From assembly GCA_949358305.1 (NCBI GenBank), contig OX442314.1:17169060-17229059 (forward strand): a stretch of 60,000 nucleotides of DNA, read 5' to 3'. The notes beneath the pieces are model-generated. The model was not told the origin of the DNA and searched no databases. It saw only the letters and a list, made by a program, of their open reading frames with translations. The position numbers and the translations under genes were made by a program. Below are positions 48,750 to 59,942 of the stretch, piece by piece (the stretch's first letter is position 1; each line of letters starts with the position of its first letter). Source of the DNA: Strigamia acuminata. Lineage: Eukaryota > Arthropoda > Chilopoda > Geophilomorpha > Linotaeniidae.

Positions 48750-49778
48750 ATGGCCGATGATAACGACGATGATGTGTGTGACAGTTGGGAAGATATGCTG
48801 GACAATAACGTAAGTTTAAAACAAAATATATAGCTAAGCGATTTCGGTATATTAAATTGTATGGTTTCGAATTTTTAGAACATATATTTGTATAACGTTG
48901 ATTTGATTTATTTCGATGATTAGTTTGTGGGTGGGAATAGAAGAACAAAAAGCTATATTTAGTTTTGATTATTGTGATAGAAAGTACCTAAAATAAGTAC
49001 TGTCGCATAATATTGTGCAGGTACTGGAAGAACATTTGAAAAAGATAACGCCACATACGATCCCGGACGACGAAAAGATCGAGTAAGTTATAAATAGTTA
49101 AAACCAAGCACATTAAATTATACACGTGTTTTTCGTTTTTTTTTTTTTCGGTTTTTTTCCATCAGATTGTCGTGTGGTCAGAACGTTTACGTTGGCCCGA
49201 TGATTCTGCAAGAAGACACAGGGAGAACCCCATACTCACCGCCTGAACCACAAGTGAAAATATTAAAAAGACCGACAAATTCAGCGCATCACCATCACGA
49301 CACCAACAGCGGTGCAACAGCCACAAATACACCTACATTGATGAAAAATGTGACATTAGTAAATTCAATCCAGACAAATGCTCTTATAAATGGAGAAAGA
49401 ATGACCAAACAACCGGTTAAGAGTTTACAACAAAGAGAGGCAGAATACGCCGAAGCGAGATTAAGGATTCTCGGATCAGCAAAAAGTGAAGAAGAAATAG
49501 CAGAAGAGAGGTTAAAATAGGCAATTTATATTTATAATATTTTGTTTCATTTTATTTTCTTACATTATATTTTATATTTGTTTCTATTATTTGATTTCTT
49601 AAATTGTTTAACTGAAATAATAAATTAAACTTGTAGATTGGCTAAATTGGGCCTGAATTCACACCCAGAAATTGCTATCCGTGGTCTCCATTTGTCACAG
49701 CACGATCAATCGAGTAATAACGTTGTCCGTCAACCGCGTGGTCCGGACGGAACTTTAGGTTTTTGTTTAAAACGGTAG
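48750..49778 (+). CDS. SZRD1: SUZ RNA-binding domain-containing protein 1
   Basis: Exons are 48750-48809, 49021-49082, 49166-49510 and 49637-49778, giving 202 residues (human 152). The N-terminus [19 protein letters not shown] is the family signature. The SUZ domain ends with [20 protein letters not shown] (about 126-145), and the SUZ-C motif is [14 protein letters not shown] at the C-terminus. The extra length is a middle segment rich in His, Asn and Thr (HHHHD around residue 80). SUZ domains bind RNA; the cellular role of SZRD1 is poorly defined. The GT at 49511 that ends exon 3 is followed by an in-frame stop, so the exon 4 join is required for the conserved C-terminus. Confidence 0.93.
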
Positions 49779-51351
49779 CGGCCGAAAACTCGTTAGGACT
49801 AAATACTCATACGATGCGCGCTCTCCGATGGACTCTGGAACATCTGAAATTGGGAGGCGTAGAAAAACGGCTGGGCAGGATGCATTGCCGCGTCCGTTCA
49901 AAGCGCATGTCAATTGAAGTTGTTGGACGCAGCTTTCATCATATCAGCTTGTTTGTGCTTTATGCATGTGCTCGTCCACTGACGACCGATGAACGGAAAC
50001 CATCCATTTGGTGATAAATTGTACGCATCCCTTTGTGCTACAGGAATCTATTTTTTGCTGGGACATATATTTTGACAAATTATGTATTTACTATTCTTGT
50101 ACAAGGATTAAATGGCGTTAGTTCCTAGAGATGTTGGCTTGAAAGCTAACCTAAATGCAGAAAATGTGTTTTATTCGGAGCACGTGAGATCTATATTTTA
50201 CAATACACCAATTTTTTTTTTTTTTTTCTTATTATCATTGTTATTATTGTTACACAAGTTCTTGTATATACAGAAAAGCCATCGATATATTTCATACTGA
50301 AGGTACATCGACTGGCGCAGATATTTTCTTAGTAATATAATATAATAACAAATATTTAAATTTGTTTGTATTCAAATACATCTTTTTTAAAAATAAATAG
50401 AAATGCTTAATCGCTCGTAACAATTTTGTATGTCATAATTTGAAACTTTGATCGCAACTTGCAAGAATCGATGTATCTACAGTACATACAAACATTATAG
50501 AATTAGTTGCCTAATACAATAGCTTACAAAAAATTTGTTCCAAACAAACCACTTCGTTTTAGATTTCTCAGTCGAAAATATAATTACTAGCCAAGTCTGA
50601 GAAAGGGAAGCTTTATTTTAAAAATAGTTTCGTTTCAGAAACAAACGTGGCAGAAACAACAACAACAAGCAGTGGCATAGTATAGAACTTTTCATGAATT
50701 GATAAACTTTTTTTTTATACAGAACAACAAGAAGCGGTTTTCATACACAACTTGGTTAAAACTACTTGTAAGGATAAGGAAGTTAAGTTTTGCGTTGAGA
50801 AAGCTAAAATTGTCCTGTGATAGAAACAACTAGAAAAACAAGCGGATGCGGGACACCGTTCGAAAGAGGGAAGAAAAAATTTTGTTGTGCTTTTCCTCAA
50901 AAAGGCACTTGTATGGAAAACTAAACGTTTTTATGTTAGTAATGTTACAATCGAGTCATTATTCTTTGCGATTTCAATTGATTGGGAGGGAGAGAGAGAG
51001 AGAGAATGAAAACAAAGGCACCCGTCTCCAAAGCGCAAGAGCGAACATTAAGAAGCAGACAAGAAACTTATAAATTGTAGGGGGTTTTCTTTTTTTTTGC
51101 TTGTTTGCGGTTAAGTTTTTCAGAGGCGTCGACCTGTTTATCATGAGAAGGCAAAACATTTCTCGTCTGAAAAAGGGTGAAAGAGCTGCCATCGTGCATT
51201 CGTATGTAATACTGAGTGAAATTCGGGCCGACATCACTCACGAAGACAAAACAACATTCAACAACCCCGTTCAAAGTATAGACTGTACAAATTAAAATGA
51301 AACGTGTGACAATGACGGAACGGTGAGTTGATGACTCTCAACCAACACACG
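49779..51351. other. 3' regions of SZRD1 and the calmodulin-like gene
   Basis: The two genes converge. No exon can be supported between them. A (GA)n tract lies at 50989-51006. Most of this should be 3' UTR. Confidence 0.65.
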
Positions 51352-53345
51352 CTACTTGGTCGTCAAAATCGTGACGAATGCTGAAACAACAAAATTTATA
51401 CCGAATGAGTATTACAACAGATAAGGGCTCTTAAATTTCCCTCGAGATGCCAATAACGGCGCTATCTCTCTTTATCATCATCTCTAGGCTACGGAAGTAA
51501 TGAAAATATCACTTTTTTAAATGAGATAGCACCGTCTCAGGCTGCTGCACACTTTTTCTGCGTACCTTCGTAATTAACACGTCCATCGCCGTCTATATCG
51601 GCTTCCTTGATCATATCGTCAACCTCTTCATCGGTTAGTTTTTCACCCAAATTTGTCATGACGTGACGTAGCTCAGAGGCGCTGATGAAACCATCGCCGG
51701 TTTTGTCGAAAACCCTATCAAGCGTGCGAATAAATATCTACTATTACATTTTTATCATCGAAATTACTTGAAGGCTTCGCGCAACTCCTCTTCGCTATCA
51801 GAATCCTTCATTTTTTTGGACATCATTTGTAAGAACTCGTTAAACTCGATAGTTCCGTTCCCTAAAATTAAGTTAGATTACGTAAGTCGTTTAAAAAGTA
51901 TTATATATTTTAATGGCGCACCCTCGACATCAATTTCGTTGACCAAATCTCTGAGTTCGTTTTCAGTGGGTCGCTGCCCAAGCGAGCGCATCACCACGCC
52001 CAATTCTGCCGTTGTAATGGTTCCGTCTTCATCTTTGTCGAACAACATAAATGCCTCTTTGAATTCTGAACAAAAATAAAATTAAAGTAAGCCTAATCCG
52101 GTTCCATTTGAGCGTGCAGATGCAATTGTAATATACCTGCAACTAATTCCTCTGTTAGTCCGTATTCCGACTGCAATAAAAGTTGTGAATAATTGAACTT
52201 GTTAGGCGCGACATAACAAGAGTCATCGTTGGGAGTACTACAGGAAAGCTCACAGTGCCTAAACGCTACTCTACACGTGCACAATTGGCATTCAAACATC
52301 CATTTTACACATTCTGCCGAGCGATTGTAAACGACTGCAACAGGCATTCCTAAAATTACACATGAATTCCCGGATCATGCACCCCTGAGTTGGGCCGAAA
52401 AAAGAAGGAAAACGCGTTGTTCTCACCAGATTAATCGTGACAATGAGTTCATAGTGTTTGGTCTGCGCCTGTCTTTTGGACTTCTTTCCTGGATATCCTT
52501 TAGGCGGCGGTGCCTTTTGCGCTCCTTTTTGTGCACCCTTTTGTTGGGCTTTTGACCCGCTTCCTTTCGTCGGGGTTTTGGGTGCACCTTTGGAGCCTGC
52601 CTTTTGGGCCGCTTGCAATTTGGCCCCAGTTTGGCTTTTGTTGGGCAGCTCGACGGGCGCCTTGTTGCGAGCCTGCAAGTAAAAAGCAAAACGACGCTTT
52701 GATATCAGCAATCCGTTGCGTAAAGCTAATCCCCCCCACTCACGCCCTGGCGGGAACGAATGGAAAATTGACGAAGCATTGTCCAGTGTAAGGGCAACAA
52801 GTCCAAAGAGCCAAGTGCCAGATCGATGGCATTTTTAATCCATGCGAGTGAGCGATTGGCAAATAGTTAGTTGCAAGCACTTCCTCGCTCCTGGGAGATC
52901 CCAGAATCACGTGATGAATGAGGAAGGAAAAAAAAAGAATCACGAACACTCACACAAACACAAGGCACAGACATACAAATAACAGAAAAATATTTGTGAA
53001 AATAAAAGAAATAGAAGTGTACAGAGACAGTATAAAGATGGAAAGAGGCCATACTCAAGCCGCTTTCAACAGAGAAACGGTACGTTACGGAATACGGAAT
53101 ACGGAATACGGATTACGGAATACGGAATACGGAACGGAAGGGATTGAGGTAGGGAAAAGGGAGCGACGCAAAGTCGCTCTAGATTTGGCCCGCACGTAGC
53201 GCTCCAAAAAGATAATGGTTAAAGTGCAGTGAGAGGCACGTGCAAAATGGGCGGTACATTGAGCCACAGCAGCGGGGAGAGGCAGAAGAGCACGTACCCG
53301 TCGCTGGCTGTTTCGACGCATTATGGAGCCGAGCACACCTGCCAT
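51352..53345 (-). CDS. Calmodulin-like protein with basic N-terminal extension and two alternative first exons
   Basis: Four EF-hands closely similar to calmodulin. Exons: first exon 53345-53298 ([16 protein letters not shown]) or 52779-52744 ([12 protein letters not shown]), then 52672-52427, 52170-52137, 52065-51922, 51861-51768, 51714-51566 and a 29-nt last exon 51380-51352. All phases fit; the products are 247 or 243 residues. The 82-residue exon 52672-52427 is rich in Lys, Ala, Gly, Gln and Pro, with repeats such as [15 protein letters not shown], and replaces the usual N-terminus before [19 protein letters not shown]. Loops (short form): 115-126, 151-162 and 188-199 are complete; 224-235 ([12 protein letters not shown]) has Ala instead of Glu at position 12. 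The tail FVTILTTK replaces FVQMMTAK. It is a Ca2+ sensor by family; the extension may bind membrane or actin, which is inference. Confidence 0.85.
52780..53297 (-). promoter_or_regulatory. Internal promoter region and intron between the two first exons
   Basis: Separates the alternative first exons of the calmodulin-like gene. The proximal first exon would need its own promoter here. It includes a seven-unit tandem at 53086-53134. Confidence 0.45.
53086..53134 (+). repeat. (TACGGAA)7 tandem repeat
   Basis: Seven 7-base units, 49 bp in all. Unit four ends T instead of A and the rest are perfect. Confidence 0.95.
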
Positions 53346-55843
53346 GATTAAAGATGGCAACGCCGACTCAAAACAGACGAGAACTGCGAAGATGTGGATG
53401 AAGATCGGCACACGAAGGACACACGCTGTTCACAGGATTGGCTGCCACTCGCACCCAACGGGCCTAAGCACACACCACACATGGTCTATTTAAACCTTTG
53501 TCGATACCCCCCAATAAAAATAGCAATCAAACTACAGAATCAAAGAAAAATTCAACTTTTATGTGCAGATAATAGAGAAAAAACAGTGGTGATTTGATCA
53601 CCGGGCATGGCAAGCGGTGCTCACTGCATCAACTGCATGTTATTGCAAAGTTACTTTTACTTTTACTGTTTTTTTTTTCTTTTTTTTTTTAAAAACTTTT
53701 ACTTTAGTTAGGGCTGACTATAGGGAATATTTTCTTTTGTGCTATTTTATACTCACCTGCGTGTACACTGTATGTTATTTAATATTTCATGTTGCATCGT
53801 AATGGAACATCAGGATATCATACACTACTGTGGTTACGTTCAAGCTGACTGGTGTGAAGTCGAATCGAAGGCGGAGCTTTCGCTTACTGTCGACACTTGA
53901 TGCGTAACAAAATTGGGATCGATAGATGACACGAGACGATAAGTAGTTATAACATACAATGCATGTTTAAATGCCAACATTCACTATGGGTCTAATGCGG
54001 TTACCGTATTTCTGGTATTAGAAGCGCTCTTTAATGCGCTTCAATTTCGGCGGCGCTGTGTAACGTTTTTATAATGTCTTGTAACGTTTTTATAATGTTT
54101 TGTATCGAATTTACTCATTTCAGTGGATTTTTTTTAAAGTTTTCTTTGAATTAACTTGAAATTCCTCAAAATAATTTCACAATTAGAATTTTAAATAAGT
54201 TTTTTTTAGTAACAATTGTAAATTATTATTAATTTGAAACAAGCACCCCCGAAATTAAAGCGCGCTCTTAAGTGTTGCTTTGAAATACAGGCGCGAGATA
54301 TAATCCAAGAAATGTAGCATATTAAAAACAAAATAAATTATAATTTGTTTCAACTCAAATTTGCTTCCGTTCTGTTGCTAATGTTGCTTTTAAGTTTAAA
54401 GGGGTGAACTAATTCACTGCTGTTGAAGTGAATTAAAAAACTGAGTTGTAGTTCAAAAAGGCGCTTGTCGACCTGCACAACACATGTTTTATTTGGACAA
54501 TTTGGCCACGAGCGAATAACGAGTGGACATTTGCGCATGCGCACATGTGTCAGATTCATTCAACCTTGAGCGTGAAGGACGGTCGATAAAAGATTTCTTC
54601 TTTCCTTCCCTCGTGAAATGTGATGGGAATTCTGTGCTACCCTCATGGGTTTGCTGATGTACAAATGGCCATGTTCAAACAACACACTACTTATTTACAA
54701 TATTCATGTGCCATTACGGCATTATTTATGTTCCAACATGTGACAGACTTGCGTTATAATGGAGAAGGAATATTTTTTTCCTCTTTCCAAGAGTGAAGAT
54801 TTTCTGGGAAATTTCCAAGTAAATTTAGTTTCTCTCATTTCCTAGAACGGGAATGAACGGGAATGATAAAATGTTGGTTGTATTCAACAAAATGAAAAAT
54901 CTAATTGATTAAATTCTTTTTTTTAAAAAAAAAAAATTAACCGGATTTCTCCTTTCTTTTTGGTGCTTAAAAGTATTGATTTTAATATAAAAACAAATGC
55001 AATTTCCTCGTTTTAAAATGCAATTTTGTGAAAGAAATCTAATTTAAATATTCAAAATGTTGCGAACCAATTGCAATTTGAGAGAGCAGTTTATCTTCAT
55101 TTCTATTTAAAAATTAAAAACAAATCACCTGCCGTTGGAATCGCTTTCTACAAGGCTTGTAAAAGTGGTTTAACAGTAAATTAAATTATAATTAAATGTT
55201 AGATGAAGATAAAAAATTTAACAGTGTTTTCCCATTTACAAAATGAAAGCCTATCATTAGGTGAGCGACAGTAATTAGATTTGCCTTACAATTCTAATTC
55301 CTGTTATCATCATCTATCGACTTTAAACACTGCGATGATTGACATATAAATCGTGTATTCAGAAATATTAATACAATACCCGTATAAAAATTAATTTAAA
55401 ATTTAAATTTCTATAAATAAATAAATTTTATTGCACAAACACACAAAGTGCTTGCACTTGTTTTTCTGAATTTACGTTTCATTTTGTATATTCATTTTTT
55501 AAAGCTTTAATATTTATGAATACTATTTCATGACTTTAAAGTGAAATTTTTATGATTATAAAATTTTTACTATTTTTTTTATCTAGTTTTTCAAGAAGTT
55601 TTGAAATTTTAATAATAGTAAACCCATTATTTTACCAACTAAAAAAAAAAACTATTAATTTGGGAGATAAAACCCAGGACGTAAACGTAAACAGCTCAGA
55701 ATAAACTGAGAAACTAGAGCTCATTTTGACGATTGCATCGTCACGTGTGCCACATCCAAAATAGCGGCAAGCTGCATACCGGATCGTCTTCATTTGCCCG
55801 CTAGCCGCCTTCTCGTCAAGCACCTCCTCACGAGCAAATCGAA
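53346..55843. other. Intergenic region between the calmodulin-like gene and troponin C
   Basis: The two EF-hand genes are divergent. No coding exon is seen in 2.5 kb. Around 54000-54300 there are inverted copies of a GCGCTTYAATTTCGG motif (see the repeat entry). The rest is AT-rich; muscle control elements for troponin C may lie here but none is identified. Confidence 0.6.
54001..54300. repeat. Possible short palindromic repeat element
   Basis: GCGCTTCAATTTCGGCGG at 54036-54053 faces an inverted relative at 54246-54263 (CCCCCGAAATTAAAGCGC), matching at about 15 of 18 positions. The left part begins TTACCGTATTTC, echoing TAATACCGTA next to the motif block at 228-325. Internally, TGTAACGTTTTTATAATGT is duplicated at 54058-54100. 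The layout suggests a small non-autonomous element; boundaries are uncertain. Confidence 0.35.
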
Positions 55844-56700
55844 ATGGTGAGGATCTCTGAGCAAATCGATAACATTTTTCCCTTTTTTTTTCAAATCTCA
55901 TTTTAATTTCAGGTGGAAGAACTAACCAAAGAGCAATCGGCCAGTAAGTTTTCTCAAATAATTAAAAAATATTTCTTAAATTTTTTCTTTCATCCTTAAC
56001 CTTATAAGGGCATGTAAGATTGGTATGTGGAGTGTAGTATAACAGTATTGATTACATCAAGAAACAATGCAATAAACTGTATTATCTTACTGCACACTAA
56101 GTAATAACGAACCATTTTGTGTGATTAGTGCTGAAGAAGGCATTCGACATGTTTGACAAGGAAAAGAAAGGTTTTATCCACACAAGCATGGTCGCCACCA
56201 TTCTGCGCTCAATGGGTCAAACATTCGAAGAAAGGGATTTAATGGGCCTGATTGACGAGATCGATTCTGACGGTTGGTTCATTGATCCAATGCTACTCAG
56301 TCCAATTGCTCGTTTGGAATGAATAATAAATGAGTAAAACGATTATTTTGCGTGTTTTCAGGCAGTGGAGAGTTGGAATTTGATGAGTTTCAGCAGTTGG
56401 CGGCGAGGTTTGTGGTGGAGGAGGACTCCGAAGCAATGCAGGAAGAACTGCGTGGTGCTTTCCGGATGTATGACAAAGAGGGCAATGGCTACATCAACGT
56501 ATCGGATTTACGAGAAATTCTTCGTGCTCTTGACGACAAACTGACTGAAGACGAGGTGGACGAAATGATTACTGAGATCGATACAGATGGCAGCGGTACC
56601 GTCGATTTTGATGGTAAGCTTTGCCGTTTTAATTGGAATTATTGCTTGATGAAAACAATACTACTTTACAGAATTTATGGAGATGATGACAGGCGACTAA
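55844..56700 (+). CDS. TnC: Troponin C, muscle
   Basis: This is the Ca2+-binding subunit of the thin-filament troponin complex. Exons are 55844-55846 (the start Met alone), 55913-55943, 56129-56272, 56362-56613 and 56672-56700, giving 152 residues. It begins [11 protein letters not shown] and ends EFMEMMTGD, as in arthropods. EF loop I ([12 protein letters not shown]) and loop III ([12 protein letters not shown]) lack the usual ligands. Loop II ([12 protein letters not shown]) and loop IV ([12 protein letters not shown]) are complete, which is the arthropod two-site pattern. The single-codon first exon followed directly by GTGAGG is a known feature of EF-hand genes. AATAAA signals are at 56803-56808 and 56844-56849. 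Confidence 0.95.
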
Positions 56701-58471
56701 ATGTAAAATTCAGTCAACTCTGGAAAATTGTTACCATTTATTATATCTTTAACGATGGCAATTGTTACTTGATATTAAATGAATTGAATCCGTAGTTTCG
56801 ATAATAAATCGACAATTTTGGCTTACATGCCTCGTTCCCTAGCAATAAACTCTTCCAGAATGGTAGCAGCTGCGCGCAAAGTAAAGACCGTTACCATGGC
56901 TACAGAGCCAGAGAGAGCGCAAGAGAGAGAAATAAAAAATCACCAATGGCTTGAACCCGTGCCAAGATCGTGACGACTTCACCTTGGCATCGAGAGGGAG
57001 GAAGGAAGGAGTCGAGTTTGGGATAAAAGATGAGGACGATGGAAAGAGAGGAGCGTTGGGACAGGGGATGAGGCAGTTGGAGAGGAGAGGACACAGGGGG
57101 AATCGCTAAGACGAGGCAACGGCACAACCTCTGTTGATACTCAACATGGGCTCTTCGGTTTGATGGGCGTGAAGTGATTGTAGTGGGGGCGGGGCTGACT
57201 TGTGTCACCTGTTTTCATCAGGGACCGTGTTTAACCCTTTGCTCGTTATCGATTTTTGCGAAACATTTCGTGCGGAGTTTGTTTCTTCCGTTGAAATGAA
57301 TTAAAATGACCTTTTACTTTTTCTGGCGATTAATTTAGAACTGTGAACAAGGTCGAATAGACAGTTTGGCTCCGCCTCCACAACCATTCAATGGCGGCCG
57401 ATTGAACGTTACGCAGAAAAGCAAATCACCCGTCGATGGGGCCGCTTTCCAATTTCTAAAGCTTGTACACAATGGGTTAAAAATATTTGTTTTGTCGTTT
57501 TTTTTTTTTTTTTTTTTTTTTTTTGGTTTTTCAATTTCTAAGTTTGAAGAAATTATCAATCTGAAAACACCGCCTTGTTTTGGACATATCTAATTGGATT
57601 ATTTAAATACCTACTACGAATGCGTCAATACTTACCCGGGACATGACTCGTAAAGAAAAAGTGGCTGTCTTCATGGTGGAGGGTGAGTTCACGACGCGAG
57701 GAACACAACATACAATGGCCCAAATCGGAGCCCAGATCGCTTGCTGCGAACCCGGTGCGCGCGCCACGTACAAATCAGGTGGCGCTTCTCGTTCTACCAA
57801 AACATCATCATCTGTTGTCAACTGCACATGCGCGCAGCATTTTCTCATTACATTTATTTTATCTTTCATTTTGTTCCGATTATTGTTCTGCGGAAATTTT
57901 ATTTGTTGATAACAACTGCAGGATTTCACACATGGAGTCGAGTGTTTGACGCTGAAATAAAAAAAAAATCATTTTGAAAACGAAACTTTGAATTTTAATT
58001 ATCTCATTACCACGAAGAAAAATTGTATTATTTGAATATGTGACGAATATTTTTAAATAAAAAATGTTAATTTTGTTCAGAAATTTGTTTCTTTTGATAT
58101 TTTGTTTTATTTCAAATCGTTTGAATCAGAAATAAATTTAATTTTTATCTAGGGCGACCGAGGGCGATCCTGTTAGAATATTTCGAAACCGAACGTTAAA
58201 CCAAAAAAGGCCATTTATACACATCTCGAATGTTGCGAGAATTAACGTGATGCGCAGCTAGTGTGCGCGCCAGCAATGGATGAATACGGTGAATAGTGGC
58301 GGTTTTCATTTCGTTCTCCTTTGATCTCCTTCTGTGTTTTCTCGCTCGAAACAAATGCCCAGTGGTGAATGGCGGTCTAAAACAACTCGAAGCTGGACGA
58401 GTTTAGCTTAATAATTACCCACAAAAAATCGTTGGCGAAAGACTAATCTGTAAACTGTAGACGCCGTACCA
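56701..58471. other. Intergenic region between troponin C and CTDNEP1
   Basis: No gene can be supported. It contains the troponin C polyadenylation sites, an X-box-like site at 56890-56903, a poly(T) run at 57500-57524, and the CTDNEP1 promoter near the right end. A run of short overlapping reading frames at 57600-57980 lacks family resemblance. Confidence 0.6.
56890..56903. promoter_or_regulatory. RFX X-box-like site
   Basis: GTTACCATGGCTAC fits the 14-base X-box pattern GTTRCC-N2-GGYAAC with one mismatch. No nearby gene is an obvious ciliary target. Confidence 0.35.
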
Positions 58472-59942
58472 ATGGTGAAACATTTGCAGATGGGCCTGCG
58501 TGCATTTCTCCTGTTGGCATCCAAGATATGGAGTTTCGTGTGTTATGTGATCAAAAAACAGACAAGAGCCGTAAGTATAACTGTCTTTTAAACGTGACGA
58601 AGGTCTGTTCTGATGTATTGATACCGTTTGTAGGAAATAAAAGTTAAAACTTCTAACGATTTATTTAAAATTTTGCATTTTTTTGTTGACATTTTACTTC
58701 ATTTTTCTAGGTGATACAACATCAAACTATCAAATACGAAATTCTCCCGTTATCACCGCTGTCAAAACACAGATTGAGTAAGTATGGGGGTAAAAAAAAG
58801 CCTAAATATAACTATTATAATTATATCACAACGCCAACTTGTGAACCCCATTGGCAACGTACACAAAAGAAAATTTGGATGTTCGTGTATAAAAAAAAAT
58901 TGTTCATCGACAAATTACATAACAGAAAACAGAATTGTAGGAAATTTATTTTTGAATTGAATAGAAATATTATACCACGTGTATAAATATATATATTGAA
59001 ATTATTTAACTTGATAAATTATCTAAAAATAAGATAAAATTGTTCTATTCGCAACAAATTGCATTGCGTCATGCTACGAATTGATTTTTCTTGCTTGGTT
59101 TTAGAATAATTTTATTTTTTCTAATTCTTTTTTTCTTCTTTTAAAATAGGTCTTGTAAAAAGAAAAGTTTTAGTTTTAGATTTAGACGAAACACTCATCC
59201 ACTCGCATCATGATGGCGTCATTCGACAGACAGTCAAGCCAGGGACGCCACCAGATTTCATATTAAAGGTTAAACTTTAAACTTAGAAATCTTTACATTT
59301 GTTGAAATTACACGTTGAATTTCAGGTCACAATTGATAGACATCCTGTGAGGTTTTTCGTACACAAACGGCCTCACGTGGACTTTTTTTTAGATATAGTA
59401 AGTTGGTTATTGTAACTAAATTCGTATTTATTTAAAAAATTGTTTGTGTAGGTAAGCCAGTGGTACGATTTAGTCGTTTTTACGGCCAGCATGGAAATAT
59501 ACGGCGCTGCGGTTGCAGATAAATTAGACAACAATCGAGGAATCCTATCAAGGAGATATTACCGTCAAGTAAGCGCTCGTTTACATCAGTTGGAATGGTT
59601 TATCAAAACTCTTTACATCATTTAGGATTGCACATTAGACTATGGAAGTTACACGAAAGATTTATCAGCAGTTTGCAGAGATTTATCGAGCATTTTCATC
59701 TTAGACAACTCACCAGGAGCTTACAGAGCTTATCCAGGTTGGAGTTAATGTTTGTTTGCACTAATACGTTTATAAAATGTTTAAATCGTTGTGCAGACAA
59801 TGCCATACCCATTAAATCATGGTTCTCTGATCCGACGGATACGGCGCTGTTAAATTTGTTGCCTGTGCTAGACGCGCTGAGGTTCACGTGTGACGTCCGT
59901 TCAGTTCTTTCTCGAAATCTTCATCTTCATCGCCTGTGGTAG
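58472..59942 (+). CDS. CTDNEP1: CTD nuclear envelope phosphatase 1 (Dullard)
   Basis: This is a Mg2+-dependent serine phosphatase of the HAD superfamily at the nuclear envelope and ER. In animals it dephosphorylates lipin and dampens BMP signalling. Exons are 58472-58570, 58711-58777, 59150-59268, 59326-59397, 59452-59568, 59626-59737 and 59797-59942, giving 243 residues (human 244). A membrane segment covers about 9-31 ([20 protein letters not shown]). The catalytic motif is [15 protein letters not shown] with Asp66, Asp68 and Thr70. Further signature blocks are [47 protein letters not shown] and the C-terminus [13 protein letters not shown]. Several exon ends and all seven splice phases are consistent. 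AATAAA at 59991-59996 is the likely polyadenylation signal. Confidence 0.97.

Noticed and set aside
51543-51570. Read-through of the calmodulin-like exon ending KKCAAA, a possible prenylation (CaaX) motif
   Set aside because: The sequence follows a GTACGC donor. A downstream acceptor at 51381 gives FVTILTTK, the expected calmodulin C-terminus, in frame. CaaX would only arise by intron retention.
52137-52347. Cys-rich open frame upstream of the LTEEL segment
   Set aside because: It cannot be joined in phase to the preceding exon (phase 0), whereas the internal acceptor TTATTGCAG at 52171-52179 restores a calmodulin-like join.
57603-57977. Overlapping reading frames on both strands before CTDNEP1
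   Set aside because: No family signature, no consistent splice sites; likely chance frames in promoter DNA.
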